Shown here: piece after piece, positions 7,919-16,059 of the stretch | Layout: every line of letters starts with the position of its first letter | How positions within the stretch are numbered: the stretch's first letter is position 1 | DNA from: an uncultured Myxococcales bacterium | GTDB taxonomy: Bacteria; Myxococcota_A; UBA9042; DTJE01 | Assembly: GCA_903857665.1 (NCBI GenBank) | Contig: CAIOFV010000158.1 | Location: 1 to 62,068 of the forward strand | Reading direction: 5' to 3' | DNA length: 62,068 nt | Notes under the pieces: model-generated | What the model was told of the DNA's origin: nothing | Databases searched by the model: none | The model's input: the letters and a program-made list of their open reading frames with translations, nothing else | Made by a program: the position numbers and the translations under genes

Positions 7919-10648
7919 TCAGAACCCCATGTGGAACAACACCCTGGCGGCCAGACGGTTCGCCCAGGTCGGGTTCTGCCCGGTCTGCACGAAGAACGTC
8001 TGGCGCAGCGGCAGGCTCAACCTCCGCAGCATCTTCTTCCACGGCGCACCCGGCTTGTCGGGGAAGGCCGCCGGGTCCATCTGCGAGCATGCGGTGTAGA
8101 ACACGTTGCCGAAGTGGTAGTGCGCATCCAGTTCGTTGTTGGTGAACAGCGCCAGCAGCGCCGGCACGTTCAGCCAGGGCCGGTAGGGCGTCGGGTCCCC
8201 GATCAGGCGGATCCGCGGCTTCCCGAACACGTTCACCGCCAGTTTCATGTAGCGGCTGACCATGGGGTCCAGGCCCATCTTGGTGGCCCCGACCCAGTCC
8301 ACCGCCACCAGGTCGGGCCCGGCGATGATCGTGTTGGTCTGGCGCGGCGCCGTGGACGCGAACACCCCGAACGGGCCGTCCGCGCTGTCATAGGCGTCGA
8401 TGATGCCGAACTGAACCGGGAACGCCTGCAGGTACTCGATCGCCGACTCGAAGATGCCGCGCCCGCAGTGGTACTCCTTGAACTTGTTGGCCAGCGGCAG
8501 CGCGCCGTAGATGTTCTTCAGCGTCAGCGTGTAGTACGCATAGCAATGCGACTTGTTCTTCGCGAACGAAATGCGGTAGTCCGCCTCCCGCCAGGCCTTC
8601 GACACCGGGTGGATGCCCAGGTGCTGGCCCAGGGGCCGCATCTCGTCGGCGTCCAGCGTCATGTCCACGATCGGGATCCCGATCGCGTCGAAGCCCTGGT
8701 AGGCCGCGACCTCGCGCACGCTGCGGTGCTCGAAGAACTCGCCGTAGGTGCTGTGCGCCTCGACGATGGCGAGGTTGACGTATCCGCGCGCCTGCAGCCG
8801 GTTCACCAGCCGACCGACCAGCTTCGGGTTCGTGAAGGTCGACACGTCCTCGCGACTGTATGAAAACATGAAGTTCGGCTTGATGACGATCCGGAAGGCT
8901 GCCTTCGCCTTCCCCGACGCCTGGCAGGCCGCGTCCACCGACGCGTCGAACCCGGAATCATCCAGCGCCCGATCCAGCGACGCCATGCGGTCCGCGCCGG
9001 TCGCGACGGCCACGACGGCCTCCCGCGTCGTTCCCACCGGCTCGCGCCGCAGCAGGTCCATCGCCTCTTCCAGCGCCAGCGTTTCCACGCCTGCCGCGTC
9101 CTTAACGCGGCGGATGCGACGCAGGAACACCCCCGTCGGATAGTGGTCGTTGGCCACCTCCAGCACCGGGTCGCCCAGCACCTCGAACGCCGGCGCGCCG
9201 CCTTCCTCGGCGGTCCCCAGCAGGCGCACCTTCGTCGAACTGCCCTCCATCGCGTATTCCGACGACGAGGACCAGTCGATCAGTTCCCCGAGCCACGCGT
9301 CCAGGCGGTCCTTGGCCCAGTGCTCGCGATCGTCGCGCAGCACGCCCGTGTGGATCTGCGTCCGCACGATCCCCTTGCCCGGCGGGATGGCGCACAGGTA
9401 CCGGTACAGCAGGGTGGGTTCCTTCAGGCTGCGGAAGGTGCCGCGCTCGGCCTCGCCCCGCGTGTTGGTCGGGTCCACCACGAACGTGTCGTCGCCGCCG
9501 CTACCCTGGATCCGGAACGTCCCCGACGACACGCTGACCAGTTGCGGCGTGATCGTGATGCCCAGCGGATGCGTTTCCGGCAGCACCTGGCGCAGCGCCG
9601 ACGCAAGCCCGCTGGTCAGTTGCCGGGCCACGTTCGGGACGATCGGGAACGGGAACTCGACGGCGTCGAACTCGACCGCCCGGAAGGCCAGGTCGAACTC
9701 CACGTGCCGCGGGGGCAGCGCCGGGTCGCCGGCCTCCATCGCCTTGAACGACGCCGACTGGCCGGGCGCCACCTCGTGCAGCGTCCCCTTGAACGTGCAG
9801 GTGCCCGCCGCCAGGTCCAGGCCCAGCCCCTCCAGCGCCCGCGCGCTGGCCGCCAGCCGACGCCAGCCGCCCGCACCGTCGCCCACCAGCAGCAGTACGT
9901 CGCTGAACTGCTCGCCGTCCCCCCACGGGAAGCCCTTTTCGTGCGTGCCGGCCACCAGGAAGAACGGCCGGTCGGCGTTCGCGGCATCCTTCGTCACGCC
10001 GGACAGCACCAGGTTGAAGTACCCGGCGTCGTACAGCGGCGTCCAGCCTTCGATGTATTCGTCCCGGATCTGCCCCATCGCCAGCGACAGGAAGGCCGCG
10101 TGGGCCGCCAGGCGCTGCAGGATGGTGGCGTTGCCCTCGACGCGCATGGACGACGCCAGCGACCCCGAGTCCTTCAACAGGAACTGCAGGATCCCGGCGC
10201 CCACGACCGGGCCGGTTTCATCGGTGCCCTGGTGGAGGGTCGTGTACAGGTGCGTGATGTCCCACAGGACGTTGGTTTCGTCCGCCTTCAGGTGCTTCTG
10301 CCCGTGCAGGTAGTAGTGCTGCCCGTCCGCGGCCTGGAACCCGAACGCGTACAGCATCCGGCGTTCGCCGTTGTCCGGGTCCAGGTCGAACATGTGGATG
10401 CGCCCGTCCGAAATCGGGAAGGTGCCTCCCAGCGGGGCCCACGTGACGCTTCCCGTCAGCAGGCCCATGTGGCGCTCGTCCTCCAGGAAGTCCTGGAAGT
10501 CCGGCATGCGCGCCTGGACCGTGAACTGGATCGGCGTCACGTGCTCGCGTCCAGCGGCTTCCCCGGCCTCGGGATCGGTGACCCCCATCGCCGCGAATCC
10601 CGACATCGTCTCGTCGAACACGAAGGTGACGTTGCGCAGAAGCCCCAT
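7919..10648 (-). CDS. DUF362 protein with N-terminal domain related to that of large GMC oxidoreductases
   Basis: 909 residues from the ATG at 10648 (GGGGGT upstream; a longer in-frame start at 10720 has none). Residues about 1-200 (VTFVFDETMSGF, LTGSVTWAPLGGTFPISDG, WDITHLYTTLHQG, GILQFLLKDSGSLASSM) resemble an accessory domain I know from very large actinobacterial/proteobacterial GMC oxidoreductase-hydrolase proteins. A second beta-rich part follows. The C-terminal 340 residues are DUF362: FRIVIKPNFMFSY, the KNKSHCYAYYTLTLKNIYGALP segment and VAVDWVGATKMGLDP. No ferredoxin-type Cys clusters were seen. It lies downstream of thrS and a methyltransferase on the same strand. Function unknown. 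Confidence 0.75.
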   Translation of the reverse strand: MGLLRNVTFVFDETMSGFAAMGVTDPEAGEAAGREHVTPIQFTVQARMPDFQDFLEDERHMGLLTGSVTWAPLGGTFPISDGRIHMFDLDPDNGERRMLYAFGFQAADGQHYYLHGQKHLKADETNVLWDITHLYTTLHQGTDETGPVVGAGILQFLLKDSGSLASSMRVEGNATILQRLAAHAAFLSLAMGQIRDEYIEGWTPLYDAGYFNLVLSGVTKDAANADRPFFLVAGTHEKGFPWGDGEQFSDVLLLVGDGAGGWRRLAASARALEGLGLDLAAGTCTFKGTLHEVAPGQSASFKAMEAGDPALPPRHVEFDLAFRAVEFDAVEFPFPIVPNVARQLTSGLASALRQVLPETHPLGITITPQLVSVSSGTFRIQGSGGDDTFVVDPTNTRGEAERGTFRSLKEPTLLYRYLCAIPPGKGIVRTQIHTGVLRDDREHWAKDRLDAWLGELIDWSSSSEYAMEGSSTKVRLLGTAEEGGAPAFEVLGDPVLEVANDHYPTGVFLRRIRRVKDAAGVETLALEEAMDLLRREPVGTTREAVVAVATGADRMASLDRALDDSGFDASVDAACQASGKAKAAFRIVIKPNFMFSYSREDVSTFTNPKLVGRLVNRLQARGYVNLAIVEAHSTYGEFFEHRSVREVAAYQGFDAIGIPIVDMTLDADEMRPLGQHLGIHPVSKAWREADYRISFAKNKSHCYAYYTLTLKNIYGALPLANKFKEYHCGRGIFESAIEYLQAFPVQFGIIDAYDSADGPFGVFASTAPRQTNTIIAGPDLVAVDWVGATKMGLDPMVSRYMKLAVNVFGKPRIRLIGDPTPYRPWLNVPALLALFTNNELDAHYHFGNVFYTACSQMDPAAFPDKPGAPWKKMLRRLSLPLRQTFFVQTGQNPTWANRLAARVLFHMGF

Positions 10649-10756
10649 GATACCCCCCGTCTGTGTGGTCCGCTGGTTCCGGCTGCGACCTATGCTCGGA
10701 TGGGCCGAGGGGAGTGTCAAGGGTCCCGAACGGGCACGAGGGGTGAAAGACCCTGC

Positions 10757-11611
10757 CTACAGCCGGAACGTCCTGCCCAGTTGCAGTTCCTTGGCGCCAT
10801 AGAACGCCAGGTAGGACGCCAGCGGCTTCAGCGCGCCGGACTTGAGGATCGCGGCATCCGCCTTCAGCACCAGCGGCAGCGCCTTCGCGGCGGCGCGCCC
10901 GATCACGCCCGTCTTCGCCGCGGACAGCCAGCCGACCAGCGGCGCCAGCACGTGGTAGCGCTCGACGCGCTCGACCTTGAACACTTCGCCCGCCTCGGCG
11001 ACCAGCGCGTCGGCATCGGGCAACGCCAGCAGCGACGCCACGCCGGGCACGCGCGCCAGCAGGTCGGACGCACGAGGCAGGACCTTGTCGGCCCCCGGGA
11101 TCTTCAGCAGCGCCTTCGTCAGGGCGCCCGTCGGCGGCCGCACCCGGATGCGCACGAAGATGCGTCCGCCGGCACGCAACTCCCGGGCGGCCTTCTTCAG
11201 CAGGATCACGGGTTCGTTGTACCGGCCCAGCGCCGAAAAGAAGATCGCCAGGTCGAAGCCGCCCGACGCGAACTCGCGCTTCATGTAGTCCGACGCGTAG
11301 CCGTTCAGCCGGATGCCGCACCGCGCCTCGTCCGCCAACGTCTGCAGCGCGGCCAGGCGCGCCCCGTCGGGCTCGACCACCGTGACGAACACGTTGGCCT
11401 TCAGCAGGTCCAGCGCGATGCGCCCCTTGTCCTCCAGGCCGACCACCAGCGCGCGCCGGGCGCCGTCCTTGGCCCACGCGAGCACCTGGGCCAGCGTTTC
11501 GCCTTCCAGCGCGTCCGTCAGGGCCACGTCCTCCAGAAAGGCGTCCAGGCCCGGCCCCGATACGCGGTGCACCCGCGCCTCCTCCTCGATCGAGCGCATC
11601 GTTCGGACCAT
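10757..11611 (-). CDS. Class I SAM-dependent methyltransferase-like protein
   Basis: 284 residues. A Rossmann methyltransferase core is suggested by ARRALVVGLEDKGRIALDLL (motif I region, though lacking the usual GxGxG), VFVTVVEPDGARLAAL (acidic residue at the end of strand 2), FDLAIFFSALGRYNEPVILLKKAARELRAGGRIFVRIRV (motifs IV-VI). The C-terminal 100 residues are hydrophobic-helical and not typical of the family. GGAGGG precedes the start. It begins 18 bases after the thrS stop, so co-transcription is likely. Substrate cannot be inferred. Confidence 0.65.
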   Translation of the reverse strand: MVRTMRSIEEEARVHRVSGPGLDAFLEDVALTDALEGETLAQVLAWAKDGARRALVVGLEDKGRIALDLLKANVFVTVVEPDGARLAALQTLADEARCGIRLNGYASDYMKREFASGGFDLAIFFSALGRYNEPVILLKKAARELRAGGRIFVRIRVRPPTGALTKALLKIPGADKVLPRASDLLARVPGVASLLALPDADALVAEAGEVFKVERVERYHVLAPLVGWLSAAKTGVIGRAAAKALPLVLKADAAILKSGALKPLASYLAFYGAKELQLGRTFRL

Positions 11612-11629
11612 CGGTTCCCTCCAGCGCCG

Positions 11630-13543
11630 CTACAGCACGCGGCGCGCGTTTTCGTCCTTCAGGCGGGCGACCAGGTCGGCCAGCGGCATGGCGCCCAGGT
11701 CCTCGCCGCCGCGGGTGCGGACCGCCACGGTGCCGTTTTCGGCCTCGCGACCGCCGCACACCAGCTGGTAGTTCACGTGCTGCAACTGGGCGTCGCGCAC
11801 CTTCTTGCCCAGCTTCTCGTTGCGCAGGTCGGCTTCGGACCGCAGGCCCGCCTGCAGCAGCGCCGCGTTCACGGTCTTGGCGTACTCGGCGAACTTGTCG
11901 CCGATCGGCAGCACCTTCACCTGCGTCGGGTTCAGCCACAGCGGGAACTTGCCCGCGCAGTTCTCGATCAGGATGCCGATGAAGCGCTCCAGGCTGCCCA
12001 GGATGGCCCGGTGGATCATCACGGGCACCTTGCGGGTGCCGTCCTCGGCCTCGTAGGTCGCGTGGAAGCGATCGGGCATGCTGAAATCGACCTGGATGGT
12101 GCCGCACTGCCACGACCGGCCCATGCAGTCCTTCACGTGGAAGTCGATCTTCGGGCCGTAGAACGCGCCGTCGCCGGGGTTCAACTGGTAGTCGATGGCC
12201 TTCGCCTTCAGCGCCGCCGCCAGGCCGGCCTCCGCGATCTGCCAGGCCTCGTCGCTGCCGATGCTGCCGGCAAGCGGGCGCGTCGATAGTTCCACCGCGA
12301 CCTCGTCGAACCCGAAGGTCTTGTAGATCTCGAAGACCAGGCCGATCGTTTCCATCACCGCGGCTTCGACCTGCTCGGGCGTGCAGAAGATATGCGCGTC
12401 GTCCTGGGTGAACGACCGCACCCGGAACAGCCCGTGCAGCACGCCGGACAGCTCGTGGCGATGCACGGCGCCCAGTTCCGCGACGCGCAGCGGGAATTCG
12501 CGATACGAATGCATGCGGCTCTTGTACACCAGCAGGCCGCCGGGGCAGTTCATCGGCTTCACGGCGTGCGGCACGTCGTCGATCGTCGTGATGTACATGT
12601 TCTTGCGGTAGTGGTCGTAGTGGCCGGACGTCTGCCACAGCGACATGTTCAGGATCGCGGGCGTCAGGATTTCGTTGTAGCCGTACTTGCGGTGCACTTC
12701 CCGCCAGTACTCGATGACGGTGTTGCGCAGCAGCATGCCCTTGGCGTGCCAGAACGGGAAGCCGGTGCCCTCGTCGTGGAAACTGAACAGTTCCATTTCC
12801 TGGCCGATCTTGCGGTGGTCGCGCTCGCGCGCCTCCTCGATCGCCTTCAGGTGCGCTTCCAGCCGCGCCGCATCGGGGAAGGACACGCCGTAGATGCGCT
12901 GCAACTGCTCGTTGTTCTGGTCGCCGCGCCAGTAGGCGCCCGCCATCTTGGTCAGCTTGACGGCCTTCAGCACGCCGGTCCGGGGCACGTGGGGGCCGCG
13001 GCACAGGTCCAGGAATTCGCCCTGCCGGTACGCCGTGATGCTGCCTTCCTCGAAAGCCCGGATCATTTCGACCTTGAACGGGTTGTCCGCGAACGCCTTC
13101 AACGCATCCTCGCGGGCCAGTTCCAGGCGGGCCACCGGGTGGTCCTCGGCGACGATCTTCGCCATCTCGGCCTCGATCCGCGCCAGGTCCTCGGGCGTGA
13201 ACGGCCGCACCGCGAAGTCGTAGTAGAAGCCTTCCTCGACCACCGGGCCGATCGTGGGCTTCGCGTCCGGGAACAGCCGCAGCACCGCGTGGGCCAGCAG
13301 GTGCGCGGTCGAGTGGCGGAACACGTCGAAGCCCGCCTCGTCTTCGAAGGTCAGGAACTGCACGGCACAGGGGCCCGCGACCGTCATCGACAGGTCGCGC
13401 GAAACGCCGTCCACCGAAACCGCCAGCACCGTCGGGTCGCCACCGCGGCCCGCCGCCGCCAGCACCGCCGCGAAGTCCGCGCCGGACGGGACCGTCACGT
13501 CCCCGAGGCCCTGGACCCGCACCGTCATCATCGCGTCTGACAT
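11630..13543 (-). CDS. thrS: Threonyl-tRNA synthetase
   Basis: 637 residues, a usual length. Start ATG at 13543 follows GAGGAA; an extended frame upstream lacks support. Order of domains: N-terminal TGS-like region; editing domain with STAHLLAHA (the HxxxH zinc/editing motif) and EEGFYYDF; class II catalytic core with GHYDHYRKNMY, KPMNCPGG (zinc Cys), HRHELSGVLHGLFRVRSFTQDDAHIFC (zinc His and motif 2) and VPVMIHRAILGSLERF (third zinc ligand and motif 3); C-terminal anticodon-binding domain. It charges tRNA-Thr with threonine. It is first in a minus-strand run with the methyltransferase and DUF362 genes. Confidence 0.97.
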   Translation of the reverse strand: MSDAMMTVRVQGLGDVTVPSGADFAAVLAAAGRGGDPTVLAVSVDGVSRDLSMTVAGPCAVQFLTFEDEAGFDVFRHSTAHLLAHAVLRLFPDAKPTIGPVVEEGFYYDFAVRPFTPEDLARIEAEMAKIVAEDHPVARLELAREDALKAFADNPFKVEMIRAFEEGSITAYRQGEFLDLCRGPHVPRTGVLKAVKLTKMAGAYWRGDQNNEQLQRIYGVSFPDAARLEAHLKAIEEARERDHRKIGQEMELFSFHDEGTGFPFWHAKGMLLRNTVIEYWREVHRKYGYNEILTPAILNMSLWQTSGHYDHYRKNMYITTIDDVPHAVKPMNCPGGLLVYKSRMHSYREFPLRVAELGAVHRHELSGVLHGLFRVRSFTQDDAHIFCTPEQVEAAVMETIGLVFEIYKTFGFDEVAVELSTRPLAGSIGSDEAWQIAEAGLAAALKAKAIDYQLNPGDGAFYGPKIDFHVKDCMGRSWQCGTIQVDFSMPDRFHATYEAEDGTRKVPVMIHRAILGSLERFIGILIENCAGKFPLWLNPTQVKVLPIGDKFAEYAKTVNAALLQAGLRSEADLRNEKLGKKVRDAQLQHVNYQLVCGGREAENGTVAVRTRGGEDLGAMPLADLVARLKDENARRVL

Positions 13544-13670
13544 GGATTCCTCGCTGTTCTTCGAATCGGGCCGGACCACGCGGTCCGGAGGGGGCATAGT
13601 GTAGCACCGCCGGGGCCTTGCCGCAAGACGGCAGGCCGCCCGAAGCGTCCCGGATGTCCGGTCCCGTGGG

Positions 13671-15887
13671 TCACGGACGGGCGACCCGCGCGATCCAGCG
13701 GGCCAGTTCCTTCTTCAGCGCGTCCGCGGCATCGGGCATGTCGGAAAGGACGTTTTCGTGCTCGTAGGGGTCCAGGCGATACCGGAACATCTGGAACGTG
13801 TTGTTGTTCAGGTCGTGGATCAGGTCGAGGCTGGCGGTCCGTACCGACGCCTGCTGCAGTGTCCGCTTCACGTGGTACACGTTCTCGGGCAGGTAGAACT
13901 GGTGGAACACCATGCGGGCGGCCTCGGGCGGCGCGCCCAGCAGTTGCGGGACCAGGCTGTTCCCTTCGAAGAAGAACCGGCCCTCGATCCCCGCCAGGTT
14001 CACCACCGTCGGCAGCAGGTCCATCGCCGTGATCGGCATGTCCACGACCCGCGGCTCGGCGAAGGGCGCCCGGATGATCACGGGCATGTGCAGAACCGGG
14101 CTGTGCACGTCGAACCCGTGATGGCGCTTCGAATACGTCGAATCGAAGGACTCGCCATGGTCGCCGGTCACGATCAGGACGGTGTCCCCGGGGGGCAGCA
14201 TCGCGTCCAGTTCGCCGATGAACCGCCCGACCTCGTGGTCCGTGTAGGCCAGTTCGGCCTGGTAGATTTCCTGCTCGGAATCGCCGAAGTCCGTGCCGTC
14301 GGGCGGCAGGGTATAGGGGCTGTGCGGATCGTAGTAGTGGATCCACAGGAACATCGGCTCGGGCCCCCGGTTCCGCACCACGTCGATGGCCGCGTCCGTC
14401 ACCTGTTCGGCGTTGTGGAACACCGGCGCGACGTAGGCCGGGATCGCATCCAGGTTGACGACGTCGAACCCCTGCGTCAGCCCCCTCCAGTCCCGGAAGT
14501 ACGCGATGGGCAGCACGGCCGCGGTCTGGTAGCCCGCGGACCTCATCACTTCCGCCCACATCAGGTTGTCCTCCAGCAGGCGCAGCGGGATGCGCGAGCC
14601 GGGTTCGCGCAGGATCTGCGAGTCGTACCGCGAGGTCATCATGGCGGGGATCGCCAGCCGCGTGCTGGGTCCCTGGCTGTAGGCCCACGGGAACCAGGCG
14701 GCCCGGTGCGCCAGGTCCCGCAGGAACGGCGTCGAATCCGGCTCGCCGCCGTCGATCGTCATCAGGGACGGCGCCACCGCATCGATGCTGACGAGGATGA
14801 CGTTGTACTTGCGGGCGACGCCCTCCGGCATCGGGAAGTCCCAGTGCGACGGGTGGACGTCCCCATCGACGGGAAGTTCCAGGTCCAGCCCGTCGCAGTC
14901 CTCGTCGATGCCGTTGTTGGCGATTTCCGGGGCGCCGGAGTACCGGTCCGGGTCCCAGGGGGCGCAGTCGCCTTCGCCCATCAGGTTCATCTGGCCGTCG
15001 CCATCGACGTCGGCCAATGCCTTGAAGGCGACATAGGCGACCGGCGACACCTGGCCCTTCGAGGAAATCACCAGCCGGACGTCGTTGTCGTTGCCGGTCC
15101 ACAGGACGGTGGCCAGCAACGCGGCGACCGGGATCCCGATGCCGATCGAAAGCACCGTCGCACGGACGCGCCGGGGCCACGCATCGACCGGGCCCGCCAG
15201 GCCGGCCAGCAGACCGGCCGCGAACGCCACGCAGCAGACCTGTTCGGGAACCAGGTTCGTCGCCGCGATCACGTCCGACACCGCGGAGGACTGCCAGGCC
15301 AGCGCCGCGACGACGCACAGCAGGCCGATCCCGGCGGTCGCCAGCGGGGACAGCCATCGCCAGGGGGCGGCCCAAACCCGTTCGGGCGTGAGGGCGGAAG
15401 CCAGCCGGCCGGCTACGGCATGCCGCATCGCTTCCACGGCCAGGGCGCACGCCAGCGCGATCAGCGCGACGGCCGCGGCGGCGAACGTGGGGGTGCGGAT
15501 CGACTCGATGGCGCGCAGGGACAGCACCAGCACCAGCGCGGTGAACAGGCCGGCTTCGCAGAGGGCCACCAGCGACGCCAGCCCGGCCTGCCCGCGCCGG
15601 TACAGGTCCTTGGGATGCAGCACGCGAGCCACCCGGCCCGGCCAGGCGCGCGGATCGTCCAGGCACGTCGGGTACAGCAACGCGACCAGGACGGACAGCA
15701 TCGCGCCGAGGGCCAGCACGAACACGCCGTCGAATCCTACGATTCCCGCCGCCGAACCGATGGCGATCCACGCGGTTTCAGGCTGCTCGGCGTCCAGCGT
15801 CAGCGCCGCGTCCAGGGCGCCGAGCACCGCGGCCGACACGATCGACAGGAACACTCCCTGGCGGATCCGATCGGCGAACCCTCTCAC
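13671..15887 (-). CDS. Membrane-anchored sulfatase-fold enzyme with MopE-like metal-binding insert
   Basis: 738 residues from a GTG at 15887 with GAGGGGG upstream. The N-terminal 280 residues contain several hydrophobic segments. A MopE-type motif (DVDGDGQMNLMGEGDCAPWD, then NGIDEDCDGLD) comes next, with the Asp/Cys pattern of secreted Ca-binding modules. The C-terminal alkaline-phosphatase/sulfatase domain shows NVILVSIDAVAPS, HYYDPHSPYTLPP and VTGDHGESFDS as metal ligands. The nucleophile region reads SQGPSTRLAIPAMMTSRY, lacking the C/S-x-P-x-R formylglycine signature, so it is closer to Thr/Ser-nucleophile relatives such as LTA-synthase-like phosphotransferases. Substrate unknown. It is divergent from the secretion ATPase. 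Confidence 0.85.
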   Translation of the reverse strand: MRGFADRIRQGVFLSIVSAAVLGALDAALTLDAEQPETAWIAIGSAAGIVGFDGVFVLALGAMLSVLVALLYPTCLDDPRAWPGRVARVLHPKDLYRRGQAGLASLVALCEAGLFTALVLVLSLRAIESIRTPTFAAAAVALIALACALAVEAMRHAVAGRLASALTPERVWAAPWRWLSPLATAGIGLLCVVAALAWQSSAVSDVIAATNLVPEQVCCVAFAAGLLAGLAGPVDAWPRRVRATVLSIGIGIPVAALLATVLWTGNDNDVRLVISSKGQVSPVAYVAFKALADVDGDGQMNLMGEGDCAPWDPDRYSGAPEIANNGIDEDCDGLDLELPVDGDVHPSHWDFPMPEGVARKYNVILVSIDAVAPSLMTIDGGEPDSTPFLRDLAHRAAWFPWAYSQGPSTRLAIPAMMTSRYDSQILREPGSRIPLRLLEDNLMWAEVMRSAGYQTAAVLPIAYFRDWRGLTQGFDVVNLDAIPAYVAPVFHNAEQVTDAAIDVVRNRGPEPMFLWIHYYDPHSPYTLPPDGTDFGDSEQEIYQAELAYTDHEVGRFIGELDAMLPPGDTVLIVTGDHGESFDSTYSKRHHGFDVHSPVLHMPVIIRAPFAEPRVVDMPITAMDLLPTVVNLAGIEGRFFFEGNSLVPQLLGAPPEAARMVFHQFYLPENVYHVKRTLQQASVRTASLDLIHDLNNNTFQMFRYRLDPYEHENVLSDMPDAADALKKELARWIARVARP

Positions 15888-16059
15888 GCAAGCCCCCTCT
15901 TCCCTTCGATCGCGGCCGGAAGCGCACGACGGGACGGACCGGGGGGATTCTACCCGTTTTCGTGCGGCGTGCCCCTGTCCCGTCCCTGCGGACGTCGCTT
16001 CGCCATTGCCTCGGTCCCCGCTTGCTGCGATCCTAGGCCATTGCCTCGCGGAGTCGCAC

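Noticed and set aside
9143..12289. 1048-codon plus-strand frame opposite the DUF362, methyltransferase and thrS genes
   Set aside because: Antisense shadow with Arg/Gln/His-rich composition, no ribosome site and no domain; the minus-strand genes are certain.
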